A stretch of DNA of 44,566 nt from Geosiphon pyriformis. Taxonomy: Eukaryota; Glomeromycota; Glomeromycetes; Archaeosporales; Geosiphonaceae. The notes under the pieces are model-generated. The model saw only the letters and a program-made list of their open reading frames with translations. It did no database searches and was not told the origin of the DNA. The stretch is from assembly GCA_016748015.1 (NCBI GenBank), contig JAAOMT010000140.1, positions 1 through 44,566 on the forward strand, written 5' to 3'. Made by a program: the position numbers and the translations under genes. This document shows positions 34,591-44,566 of the stretch, one piece after another (position 1 is the first letter of the stretch; the number at the start of each line of letters is the position of its first letter).

Positions 34591-37269
34591 AATTTGGAAA
34601 TTGAAAAACTCTAAATGCATTTTTCCTTTCAAACTAACTTTAATAAAAACACCAAGTTTTTTTTAAAAATTTTCAGATATTTTCATTTTGGATTTCTAAA
34701 TATTTAAATTTTTATTTATAATTTTTTCTTTATAGTTTTAATTTTTTTAAAATTAAAATAAAAAAGTTTTATTAACGCTCAAAAATAACTTTAAATTTGC
34801 AAATAAAATTTTTGATCATTAATTCAAACCTATTTTTTGTTAAACCTAAATTTAACAGTGAATGTTCACTATTAATCGAGAAATACTAACATCAACTTAA
34901 ATACACAATAATATATTTTTTTAATAAAATGATATTCTGTAACAGCATTCAAATTATTATATATTTTTTATTCTATATATTTTAATTAAACTATATGTGA
35001 TTTAATTATAAATTTCAAGTTTTAATAAATTAAAAAAAATTATTTTGCTTAATACACAACATAATGCAAACTGGTACTAATTAAAATAAATACACTAAAT
35101 TTTATTACAAAGTATAATTTTTGGCAAAAAATTTCTTAAATGCGATACATTTTTTAATTAATTTTTATTCAATTTTCGTTATTTATTTGTTAATATCAAA
35201 ACTAAATATATGAGACTAATTTTTATGACTTACTAAATTAAAGAATATTACTTTATTAATATTATCAATTTTTATTGTTAAACTATTACTTAATAAATTA
35301 AATAAAACTATTCTTTATTATCTAATTTAAATATTAATTTCTTTAAAACAAAGTGTTTTTAACTTTATATTTTAAAAATTTTGATTTACAAAGCAAATTT
35401 TGATATGCTTTCTTAATTTTTTTAAAAAAACCTTTTTAGGTCTATAGTTTCTTCTAACTTGAATTTAATTCGTTATTACATATTGAAAAAAAAGTACAAT
35501 AATTAATAAAAATTTTTAAAAAGGAATTATATCAAAATTGAATTTTAGAAAATAATTAAACTGACCAAACATTTGTTGTGAATTTAAAAAGCCATTATTA
35601 AAATCACATTAGAATTTTAATTATGATTAAATAAATTAATTACTCTTTAAATATGTTTGTGAGCATTTGTGTAAATAATGAACCACATTTTGTAAAAACA
35701 ATTAAAATAAATATAATAGATTATAAAATAGGTTTTAGATAATTACACAATAATTTTGATGACTTTTTTAACTTTTTACTTTAATCATTCTTTTATGTTT
35801 TTTAGTGATAAAATTAATTGTAATAATATATTTTAAATTTTTTGATTAATTAAGTAATAATTAAATTAAAAAACAATGTTATAATTATAATTTTATTAAT
35901 AATATTATAATTCTTATTTTCTTTATTTGATTATGTTTCAATTATTGATGTTATATTCTATATTTGAAATTATTTGTTAACTTCATTATTAATTTAATCA
36001 ATAATTTGATCATTGACCAAATCTCTAACTTAGTCATTAACTTGGTTAATAATTTTTTTAATAAATATAAATATAAGATTTCTAAAAGCTATAAAAAATA
36101 TTATAAACAAAAACATTCAAACCATTTTATCTTTTTCTTACTTTTTTGATTTGCATATTAATAAAAGTTTTAAAATTAATTCAAAATTATTACTTTAAAG
36201 ATATATGAATTATAATGCGCTTTAAAATAAAAGGTTTTAAATATATTGTTTTAAAATTAAACTATATAAATATTTTAATAAAAGTTTTTCTTTAATTTTA
36301 ATAAACCATATTTTTAAATCCTAATAGTAAAATTAAAAAGGAAAACCAAAGCTAATTTTGTTTTAAAAAATTCAAATATTATAAAAGCAATAATATCTAT
36401 TTATATTAATATGATATGTGTAAATTAAAAATATACTATTATAAAATCTTTGATTATTTAAAAAAACATAATATATGAAATTATTATAATAATAACTAAG
36501 TTCATTCTATTATAAATCAACTTAAAATTAAAATTAATGACTATTTATGTAATTTAAAAGCAATTTTTTTTTTATAGTTGAAGATTTTCTAGATAAGTAT
36601 AATTAATCTAAATTGAAAATTTGCAATTATTTCAATTGGATATTGTGGACACAAAATTAGAAATATTGTAATTAGTTGATTGATACTTTATGTGGAAACA
36701 CTTTTTCAAAAAATTATACTCTAAATTATGATTGTGATAATTTATAAAACCAAGTTCAAATTCTAATAACAGCTGATTTGCTGAGGATACTTAAAAATTA
36801 TGTTAAAAATTCAACTCTTAGAAATTAATTGGAGAATGTATATTTTTGAGGTAAGAGATAGAAAGATTTTCAAAAATTAGAAAATAGTAGAATTTCTTTT
36901 TGAATATCTGTTTTTACGAAAAAATTGTTTGGAATTAAGTTTGATTTAATTCAAGCGAAAATAGTTAAAATTAGTTTTTTACTCAAATAATCATGTAAAA
37001 ATTTTTATTACTAATTCTCACACGGACCACATGACAGTCACCATAAGTCAAACAGAGCGTATGATAAGGTTGATAAGTGAATAATTTTATAAAGGGTTAA
37101 CGCTCGATCTTTTGATTGATCAAAACACAATTTTATTATTAAATTATAGTTACAAATTGAGAGATCAAAAAAGTACCTAAATTTTAATAATATTCGGTTA
37201 ACGATAACCCATTTACTGTCTATTTAGTTAAACTTTCAATATGAAAGAATATTTATTTGAATTTAACAT
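34591..37269. other. AT desert with an old repeat
   Basis: No gene. 36008-36130 (CATTGACCAA...TTAGTCATTAACTTGGTTAA...) resembles 42125-42245. 36169-36520 is collinear with 43333-43590. 37015-37080 is a small GC-richer patch (CACGGACCACATGACAGTCA) of unknown nature. Confidence 0.55.
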
Positions 37270-37520
37270 ATAAAATAGAGACTTTTCAAGCGACCCCTAA
37301 TAATAAAAATAATAACTGTTATAGTAGTGTTTATTTGAATGGATTCTTAGGGGAGCATTTGCCGAATATCGACGAAATTGTTAGGAGGGTGTGGATTGAT
37401 AGACGGATTGATACACGTAGTGTAAACATCATGGTTCAATGGAATATAAAAGAGAAAAAACAATTCCAGGAGGGAAGGGTGGTAAAAGAAAGTAACAATG
37501 AAAATTTATGGACATCTTTT
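37270..37520 (+). pseudogene. Kinase exon-1 relic X
   Basis: Keeps pieces of exon 1 in order: GACTTTTCAAGCG (FSSGN block), TTGAATGGATTC...GAGCATTTGCCG (YYEWIPWERLS block), the Gly-loop region GTTAGGAGGGTG, GATTGATACACGTAGTGTAA (ID.RSIKHH block) and GGAATATAAAAGAGAA (MEYKRE). Small indels destroy the frame. It stands tail-to-tail with kinase G, about 130 bp from G's last exon. Confidence 0.75.
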
Positions 37521-37646
37521 TAGAATAGTGTAAAACCCTTTAACATATTAACATGAGTCTGATAAACTTTAATATAAATTTTATAATTGAAAATAACAAG
37601 GACGATACGAATGAAAAATTATTATGTCCGATAACCATTAGATCTA

Positions 37647-39349
37647 TTAAGAGTCGTCTAAATATAATTAATAGTAAAATAAATAAGTGTTAAACAAGAG
37701 GATAAATTTTATTAATGATTAATGATTAATAATACATGTAATTTCTTACCTTCAGACAAATATAATAATTCTTTTATAAAGTAAAATAAATTGATGTAAA
37801 TTTTTAATATACTGTATATTAATTGATATTAATGAACCAATCAATATAAAATTAGATAAACCAACCTTGAGAAAAATTCAACATCTGTTCAGTTAAAAGA
37901 CGACTTGTATAAACTGCTCCTGGATGAATGCTTATTGTTGCTGTCGAGGGTTTTGCTATCTCTTCGTGTTTTTTAGTTTTTTTAAAAAATTTAATATATT
38001 TTAAAAATCCTCCTAAAGGTTTTTTTGTCTCCACAAAACCCTTTTCTGAAGATTTTGTTGTAAAGTCGTCGCTTTCCGCACTTTCTGATTCTAAAAACTG
38101 TTTCAATTTTGCCCTATTAATTTTAGAGTTTTTTGTATACCCCTTACAGATATCCACAAGTCCCCACAACTTATTCCTAACTTCATTGGCAGTAGGACGA
38201 TTCTTAGGCTTAACATTCCAACACTTTACAATTATTTCAGCAATACAAGGTGGAATAAGTGGGGAGGTAATTTCAGGTCTTTGACCATTTAAAATAGCCA
38301 TTATAAGAATGGCGTCATGAGAACTATTATGAAAGGGAAGCTTTCCTGTTGCTAATTCCCATAATAACATGGCAAAACTATACATATCACCAGCTGTCGT
38401 AAAATTTTCTCCTCTTAAAACTTCTGGTGGAATGTATGGAATCACTCCATATATCTTTTTTTCCTCTGCTGTTGTTGCTTTATGGTTTACTGGTTGACAT
38501 AATCTGAGGTCTCCAATATTTGCCTCACAAGTACTCAATTGTAGAATGTTGCCCGAGTGTAGGTTACGATGAACCATACCAGAAGAATGAATTGAATTAA
38601 GTCCAGAAGCTATGCTCCATGCGATTTCTAATTTATCAGACCAAGTCATAGAATGAAAATTTGTTGAACAATATTTTCGCATGTCTCCATATTCGGCAAA
38701 CTTCATTACAATTCCATACTGGAGTGTTTCAGCATTTTGCGTAATCCCCCATATTGAAGAGATATAATCTAAGTCTTTACCGTGGTTATTAATAAACATA
38801 GCTCTTTGAATATTTAACTATCGACATAATATAAAAAAAGATAATAGTCAAATAAACGATAATATACAGTAAATAAATAATAAATATTGATAATAATACT
38901 TTGTTTACCTCTTTAAACATTTCTGAGCTGTTCGTTTTTATAGTTTTTATTGCTACTTCTGTCCCTATTCCTTCCCTTTCATATTCACCATTACATCTTA
39001 TACTTCTCTTGTTAATTAATCCATCGATTAGGGTTGCTTTATAAATTATACTGAACCCTCCTCTATTAATTTGACTGATATTCGATAAACGCTCCCATGG
39101 AATCCATTCATAATATAAAACTCTACCATATTCTAATATAATATTAGGTGGAATATAAATTGGATTCTTAATTATTTCGTCTACCTCTTTATTGCCACCT
39201 GAAAAGTTATTATAAAGTTTTTCGAAAAATATTAAGCGGCATGCCGCACACCAATTCTCTTTATTATTTAGAATACTCTGTTGACACGGTTTACACTCGT
39301 TGCAATCATGGGCTTGCGGACGATTTCTTTGAATTTTTTTGTTTTCCAT
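37647..39349 (-). CDS. TKL-like kinase G (4 exons, 474 aa), predicted pseudokinase
   Basis: Minus-strand exons 39349-38909, 38817-37866, 37770-37750, 37657-37647; 1425 nt, frame intact throughout. Cys cluster C16, C19, C22, C34, C37; VAIK lysine K135. Three active-site motifs are altered: the Gly loop is GGFS at 97-100 (last Gly to Ser), the catalytic loop is H230-R231-N232 (Asp to Asn), and DLG is DLR at 250-252. The C-lobe (YGVIPYIPPEVLRGENF, KCWNVKPKNRPTANEV) and the HPGAVYTSR tail are kept. There is an extra linker with a KGFVETKKPLGGFLKYIKFF-like stretch. The end is LLYLSEDDS. An open reading frame with lost catalytic residues suggests a signalling pseudokinase; recent relaxed decay is the alternative. 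Confidence 0.85.
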
Positions 39350-39870
39350 GGTTAACTTTATGTTGATAAAATTGAATACGCTATTATGAGAATAGGCTTT
39401 TTAACAAGGTTTGTTTAGGAAGTAATTATTAAAGGGAGAGTTCCTATTTATATTGTTTCTCTATGATTACATAATGGAACAAATCAATTTAACCTTAAAA
39501 AATGGCATTACTAAAAATCATACTAGAATTGATTAAACAGGTTTGACTATGAATTAATTTAATTAGTTATAATACACAAATTAAGTCTCATTATTATGAT
39601 GCCTAAATTAGTAGTTCAATTTATTTGTAGAACAAAACAATAATAATTATAAAAATGATTTAGGCTTTCTGTGATGAATGAAAAATACCGTACTGTGAAA
39701 AATTCTGTGAACCAAGAGAAAAAAGTTTCATTAACCACCACTTTTAATTTTTCGTTTTTATTAGCTCTCGGTTCCTCTAAATTAAATTTGGACTCATACA
39801 TAAAAGTTGTAAATATTAAGGAAATTCTTCTCTTACATCATCTATAAGAAAGTTTTTATAAAACGTAAAT
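39350..39870 (-). promoter_or_regulatory. 5'-flank module of kinase G
   Basis: Shares with the B flank ATGCCTAAATTAGTAGTTCA and ATTTGTAGAACAA (near 39600-39640), and with the E flank AAGGAAATTCTTCTCTTAC and ATCTATAAGAAAGTTTTTAT (39818-39860). The frame at 39616-39801 on the minus strand is a chance ORF inside it. A promoter role is inference. Confidence 0.5.
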
Positions 39871-40502
39871 TAATAATATTAAATAGCAGAGTGAGCTACA
39901 ACTGCTATAATGGTAGCATTTTGATGTTAAATTTAAATCTATTCTATCAAACCGAAGTTTAAAAGTAAATATAATTGAATAAAATTAAAAATTAAAATAT
40001 CTAATAACATTTAAATTGGGTATTTTTTTAAAAATTTTATTCAATGATATGCTTTAAATTTCGAGATAATAAATTTTGTATAAAGTTTTTATTCACATTT
40101 AAAAAACCTATCACTTTATAAACTTTAACACCAAATGGAATATTTTCCAATTTTATTATTATAAAATTAGGTTTTTGAGATTTCATAATAATAATATTAT
40201 ACTTTTTAAAGATAAATATATTTTATGTATTAATATAGATAAAATATTCAGATAATTTTTTATTTTTGCCAAATTAACTCATATAATTTACTAAACTTGA
40301 AACTTTTTTATTAATCTAAACTTTTTGAAACCATATTTTTAGTTATGATAAATTTGTATTAATTAAATTCCAATTAAAATATATTTTCTTATAGTTTTAA
40401 ACTTAATTTTTTGGTTGACAAATATTTTAGTACCTTTTTTTTTATTGATGAAGCTTGAATTGAAATAATTTCCCTGAATATTTAAAAATTAAAAAAGAAT
40501 AT
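39871..40502. other. AT-rich intergenic DNA
   Basis: Nothing recognisable is seen; it ends at the Tc1/mariner-like terminal sequence. Confidence 0.6.
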
Positions 40503-40990
40503 ACAGTCTGTCCACAAATTTTTGGCAAAATTGAAACATGTGTACCTTTCCCAAAATAAGGGTCATCTTTTAGCAAAAAAATCGAGCTAAAATGACAAAA
40601 TCGAACCGAATACCAATTGGAAGTCATTTTAGATTTTTGTAAAAATGGAGTTCATACAGCCAAAGATAATTAAACGGCAACCAATATTTTCATTACAAAC
40701 TATCTACAATCGCCTCAAAAAGTTGGCAATAATGATGGAAAAGACCAAAAAAGATTATTCCGAAAACGTCAAACTCGATTGCCCAATCAAATACGCAATA
40801 ACTCTACCATTGTTTTACAGAAGCTTAAATCAAGAATATATAACAAACAAACGCACAACTGTTAATTGGCATAAGGGAAAAAACCCGTTCATAACAATCC
40901 CGAAAGATCGCTCGGCATGTTTCTGTAAAAGGTAAGATCAGGTTACATTGTTTAACGCAAACAATGAATGCTGAAATGTAGAAGTAATCT
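40503..40990 (+). mobile_element. Tc1/mariner-like element relic with one terminal repeat
   Basis: ACAGTCTGTCCACAAATTTT at 40503-40522 looks like a Tc1/mariner terminal repeat. An ORF of 96 codons (40645-40935) carries an HTH-like SLQTIYNRLKKL and, later, VNWHKGKNPFITIPKDRSAC, which resembles the linker before the catalytic domain. A frame change leads to GKIRLHCLTQTMNAEM ending in TAG (about 40930-40985), the block before the second catalytic Asp. The first-Asp region is missing between them. A degraded right end may lie near 41945-41965 but is not convincing. Confidence 0.6.
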
Positions 40991-41540
40991 TACTCAAAGA
41001 TAATATTTCCTAACTTCTGGACTGGTCATAGTCTACGTGTATACACAAAATTCATCGTATAACCTAAGAAAATTTATTAAAATTTAGGTATCACTTTAAA
41101 GGAACAAATGAGAAAATCAACAATAAATTTACTCAAAGTGGTTGCGTTTCTTATATAGTTTTATTGCACGTTTCAGATTGTCTTAATTGAAATAATTCAA
41201 GAGAAAAAAATCTTTATTTATATGTATTGAACCTAAAAAAGAGTTCTCTGAAATAAATTAAAAATGTTCTTGTTATAAAATAATTATTGTAACTAGAAAA
41301 ATACTTACGAATATATATCCTTCGTAAGAAAGATATTCTACTTGAAAAGTTGTTTCTCATAAAAGTATAATACAATCTACCGTAATATGCATAAAAATGT
41401 AATTGGTAGTTTCACAGATCTGGATCCCACGACTTTTAATTAAACGTGATGAAAAAAGCTTGTTCATCTTATCTCTGCTCAAAAATAGTTAACAGAAGCA
41501 CGACTTAAAAAAAACTAAATATAAAAAAATACACGAAAAA
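40991..41540. other. Sequence between transposon relics
   Basis: Moderately AT-rich with no open frame. A few codons before 41540 could belong to the transposase fragment that follows. Confidence 0.4.
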
Positions 41541-41612
41541 CGACAGGTAATCTGGTCTGACGAAAGTAAGTCCTGATTTTCGGTCTGGCGGACGGAAGAA
41601 GCCTATGGAACC
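41541..41612 (+). mobile_element. Tc1/mariner transposase fragment, first catalytic Asp
   Basis: The reading RQVIWSDESKS, then a stop, then FSVWRTEEAYGTI matches the first-Asp block of Tc1/mariner transposases (VIWSDESKFSVW). It lies after the second-Asp block of the preceding relic, so it must come from a different copy or a rearrangement. Confidence 0.65.
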
Positions 41613-43579
41613 ATTTAGAAAAATTATTTTAGTGAATCAAATAAAAAATAAATAAATTATAAAGATCATAAAATACATAATCTTAAGTTAATTGATAACG
41701 ACGGAAAATTAATACGGAGCTTAATTTTGATAAAGATTGGTGGGTCAAAAAATTCACAGCTGAAAAAATTCAAAAAAATTAATTAAATAATAACTATATG
41801 ACCAACATTTAGGTATCTGGACGATTATAATTTCCATTTAAAGTATTTGATCAAGTTTAGTTTCACATTTTGCACATTTATTTTGATGCGAATTGGAAGG
41901 ATAAATTATTAATAAACTTAATAAACTTAATTAAAGGTTTAATTTTTGCTGAAAAAAATTTTGGGCACATTATTTTATAATTTTAATTTATGAATAAAAT
42001 TATATATAGTAAACAATTGAATTAGAAAATTTAATAAATAATCAATCACATTTCAAAAAATTAATGATTTGTTTATCAAATATTTAAGTTATTAAGTGAA
42101 AATAATTTCGCTAAAATTAAAATTTGAACATTGACCAAAGTTCTAATTTAGTCATTGACTTGATTACTAATTTTTTTATTAAATAGTTAAATAAGATCTT
42201 TAAAAACTGTAAAAATATTTTAAACAAGAATATTCAAATAATTTTTCATTAAAGCATGAAATAACTTCAATTATCATTGTGTTTTTTAATAAAAAAAATT
42301 TACTGTATTTTCCCTTTATTTCAGCTTACAATATTTTTTCTCAATTTTAACATAATCTATTTATATATAACGATTAAATTATTTTTATTTACATAATTTA
42401 TGTGAATGACAATAAAGTATTTTATTACACAAAAAGATAAATCATTTTTTGCTAAATTTGAAGAATTATATTAACATAAATTATTATTTTATAATTTAAA
42501 ATGGCTCATAAAATATTTTTTAATTTTAACATGTCTAAAAAATGAATAAATGATAAACCAATTTCAATTAATATAAATATTATTATAGCAAAATTATTAC
42601 ATATTGATATAAAGCAATAAATTACAATATAATTGTTTTTAGATTTTTTATATTTCTATTAAAAAGCTTGCTAATAAGTTTTCAAAATATTGATTATAAA
42701 TTTTTTGCAACAATTAATATTATTTACAATATGAACATGTAAAAAAAAGAAAATTTTTATATTGAAAATTTCCGATTAATTAATAAATTCTAAAATAAAA
42801 AAATTCAGAATTATTTTTTCAAAAATTTTATTGATATTATTTTAATATCTTTATAAAATGCAAAGTGTAAATGTAAAATGTAAAATTTATTATTTTAATT
42901 AATTAAATAATTAAAATTACTTATATTAGTTAAAAAATGTTTTACAAACTTTAAAAAAAATTAATATTAATAAATTAAAGTTTTTGAATTTCTTGTTTTT
43001 AGTATTTATAATTTGGATATACCTTTTTGAAAATTGTATAATTTGATTTATCATAAATTAATATTAGAAATACATTCTTATAAAATATTGAATTTTTTTT
43101 TTAATAAAAGATATGTGTTAGTTAAATCACGCCGTTTAAGCATAATATCAAATTACCATGAATTATAAATATTAGATAAAACTTTAAAAAATCTATCAAA
43201 GACTTTTAATTTGACTTTGAACTAAAGTTTTTTTTAATTAATTTATATTAATTTAAAATTATTACATTTATTAAAATAATAAGTATATCGAAAAATTTGA
43301 AACTTAAAAAATTCAATATTTAATAAAAAGATTTTAAATTAATTCAAAATTATTAATATAAAGAGATATGCGAATTTAAATATGTTTTGAAATAAATAAA
43401 TTGCTTTAAAATATTACTTACTGAATAGTTTATCAAAAATCTTTAAAATAAACCGTATTTTCAAATATTTATGATAAAATTAAATCATGTGAATACAAAT
43501 CTACTATAATAATGAAACCATAAAATTTAAAGAAAACCAGAATATGTTAAATTATTAATATAATTTCTAAGTTTTTCTA
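41613..43579. other. AT desert with an old repeat
   Basis: No gene. 42125-42245 (ACATTGACCAAAGTTC...TTAGTCATTGACTTGATTAC) resembles 36008-36130 and 24740-24860. 43333-43579 is collinear with 36169-36520. Confidence 0.55.
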
Positions 43580-43690
43580 TTTTAAATTAAGTGAACATAT
43601 AAAATAAAACTTTTCAAGTGGCACCTAATAACAATAGAATAAATATTATATTAGTTGTTTTTTTTTGAATAGATTTCATAAAATTTTGGT
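43580..43690 (+). pseudogene. Highly decayed kinase exon-1 relic
   Basis: ACATATAAAATAAAACTTTTCAAGTGGCACCTAATAA (here described by its parts: ACATATAAAATA, CTTTTCAAGTGGCACCTAAT and, at about 43665, TTGAATAGATTTC) aligns in the same order with 37267-37345 in relic X. Only the FSSGN and start of the EWIPW blocks are recognisable. Confidence 0.5.
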
Positions 43691-44566
43691 TTACAAAAAA
43701 TTACATTTTTTAGAGAAATTCTAAAAAGTTTTCAATTTCATTATTTCTCAAAAATTTTCGCATCAAGAAAAATTTATTTTGAAAGTTTTTAATTTAATTA
43801 ATCGAATATTATACTTCGCTTTTGAAAATTTCCAAAGCTTTTTTTTAAATATTAAAATATTAAACAATTAAGTTTTACTTTTATTATATTACTTTATAAG
43901 ATTCTGAGAAATTAAAATAGAATACCAATACGGTTATATTTTTTAAAATTAAAAAAAGAACAACAAATAAATAAATATAATTTTGCAAAATCATTTTTAA
44001 AATTGATTTTATTATTTGTTTAATAAATATTTTTAGTATCTTTTTTTAATTGACAAAACTGAAGTTAAAATAACTTAAGCAAATTTAAGATGAATAAAAA
44101 AACTTCATAGGCTCAGTAAATCTTTATGATAATAATTATAACTCATTTAAATTTTTATGAGCATTAAAACATATTAATTAGATCGAAATAATGTTGGCCA
44201 TAAATCAAATCAAGTTATATAAACAACCATCCGATATCCCACTTATCTGCAAACTTGAAACAAGACTGTAAAGTACTTGAATGGCTAATATGATAAATTA
44301 GATTTGAGGAATTTTATCAAAAGCCATTTACTATAATCTTTGTAAAGATCCTTTTTAACTATAAGAATTTTTTAAAAAAGGTGAACCTCTATTTTGACTC
44401 GATATTCGCCGAAAGGAGATTAATTAAACATTACAAAAATGATTGATAAAACCTTTCTCTCTATTTATTATTTATCATATTACTAGTTTTAGCCCTCAGA
44501 TTTAATATTCCCTTGATGAAATTAATTATAATCATATTATCACTTAAATCTCTAGCTAAAAAGATT
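43691..44566. other. AT-rich intergenic DNA to window end
   Basis: No gene is visible. 44220-44290 and 44385-44480 are slightly GC-richer but have no frame I can support. Confidence 0.5.

Noticed and set aside
35964-36149. Plus-strand ORF of 61 aa, Asn/Ile/Lys-rich
   Set aside because: It coincides with the recurring AT-rich repeat and has no protein-like variety of residues.
37928-38284. Plus-strand ORF of 118 aa inside kinase G
   Set aside because: Antisense shadow of exon 2 of G, whose coding strand has clear kinase motifs.
39616-39801. Minus-strand ORF of 61 aa upstream of kinase G
   Set aside because: Lies in the duplicated flank and is not open in the sister flanks.
40442-40627. Minus-strand ORF of 61 aa
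   Set aside because: Lies over the Tc1/mariner-like terminal repeat region; a chance frame.
1-44566. CRISPR arrays, bacterial operons, rRNA or tRNA genes
   Set aside because: None seen; introns, microsatellites and gene families point to a fungal nuclear genome.

Overview
The window looks like nuclear DNA from an arbuscular mycorrhizal fungus (Glomeromycotina, Rhizophagus-like). The DNA is strongly AT-rich, has short GT-AG introns, long (ATT)n and poly-T tracts and one assembly gap. It carries many copies of the Rhizophagus-type TKL-like kinase: an N-terminal Cys cluster, a YYEWIPWERLSNI lead-in, a GGFG loop, HRDLHSGNIL, GDLGLCQP, YGVIPYIPPEVLRGE and a C-terminal HPGAVYTSR. The species assignment is inference from family resemblance; no search was run.

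Layout. Positions 1-7 kb hold a broken plus-strand kinase cut by the window edge (1-1043) and an apparently intact minus-strand kinase (4067-5723). Positions 7-22 kb are gene-poor. They contain a small hypothetical ORF (7626-7895), several decayed coding-like islands, simple repeats and one well-composed three-exon gene (16340-17621). That gene encodes a nuclear-looking protein with a possible tyrosine-recombinase core-binding domain and a C-terminal beta-grasp-like region; an N gap and a 92-T tract follow it. Positions 22-28 kb are an extreme AT desert with two coding relics. Positions 28-40 kb form the kinase cluster: a truncated pseudogene (28147-28829), an intact minus-strand kinase (30449-32002), three tandem 3'-end kinase relics (32669-34155), an antisense ghost kinase (34262-34330), an exon-1 relic (37270-37520) and a minus-strand kinase ORF that has lost its catalytic residues (37647-39349). 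Positions 40-44.5 kb hold Tc1/mariner relics, more AT desert and one last kinase exon-1 relic.

From the paralogues I could rebuild a shared gene structure. Exon 1 carries the Cys cluster, Gly loop and VAIK lysine. A phase-0 intron follows, then exon 2 with the rest of the kinase and the HPGAVYTSR tail. A 21-nt microexon and a tiny last exon ending in an Asp-rich tripeptide complete the gene. The reading frames close to whole codons in all three complete genes (457, 437 and 474 aa), which supports the models. The kinase copies repeatedly sit tail-to-tail (plus copy facing minus copy), and the 5' flanks are duplicated with the genes. This points to repeated segmental or inverted duplication followed by decay, not to an operon-like functional unit.
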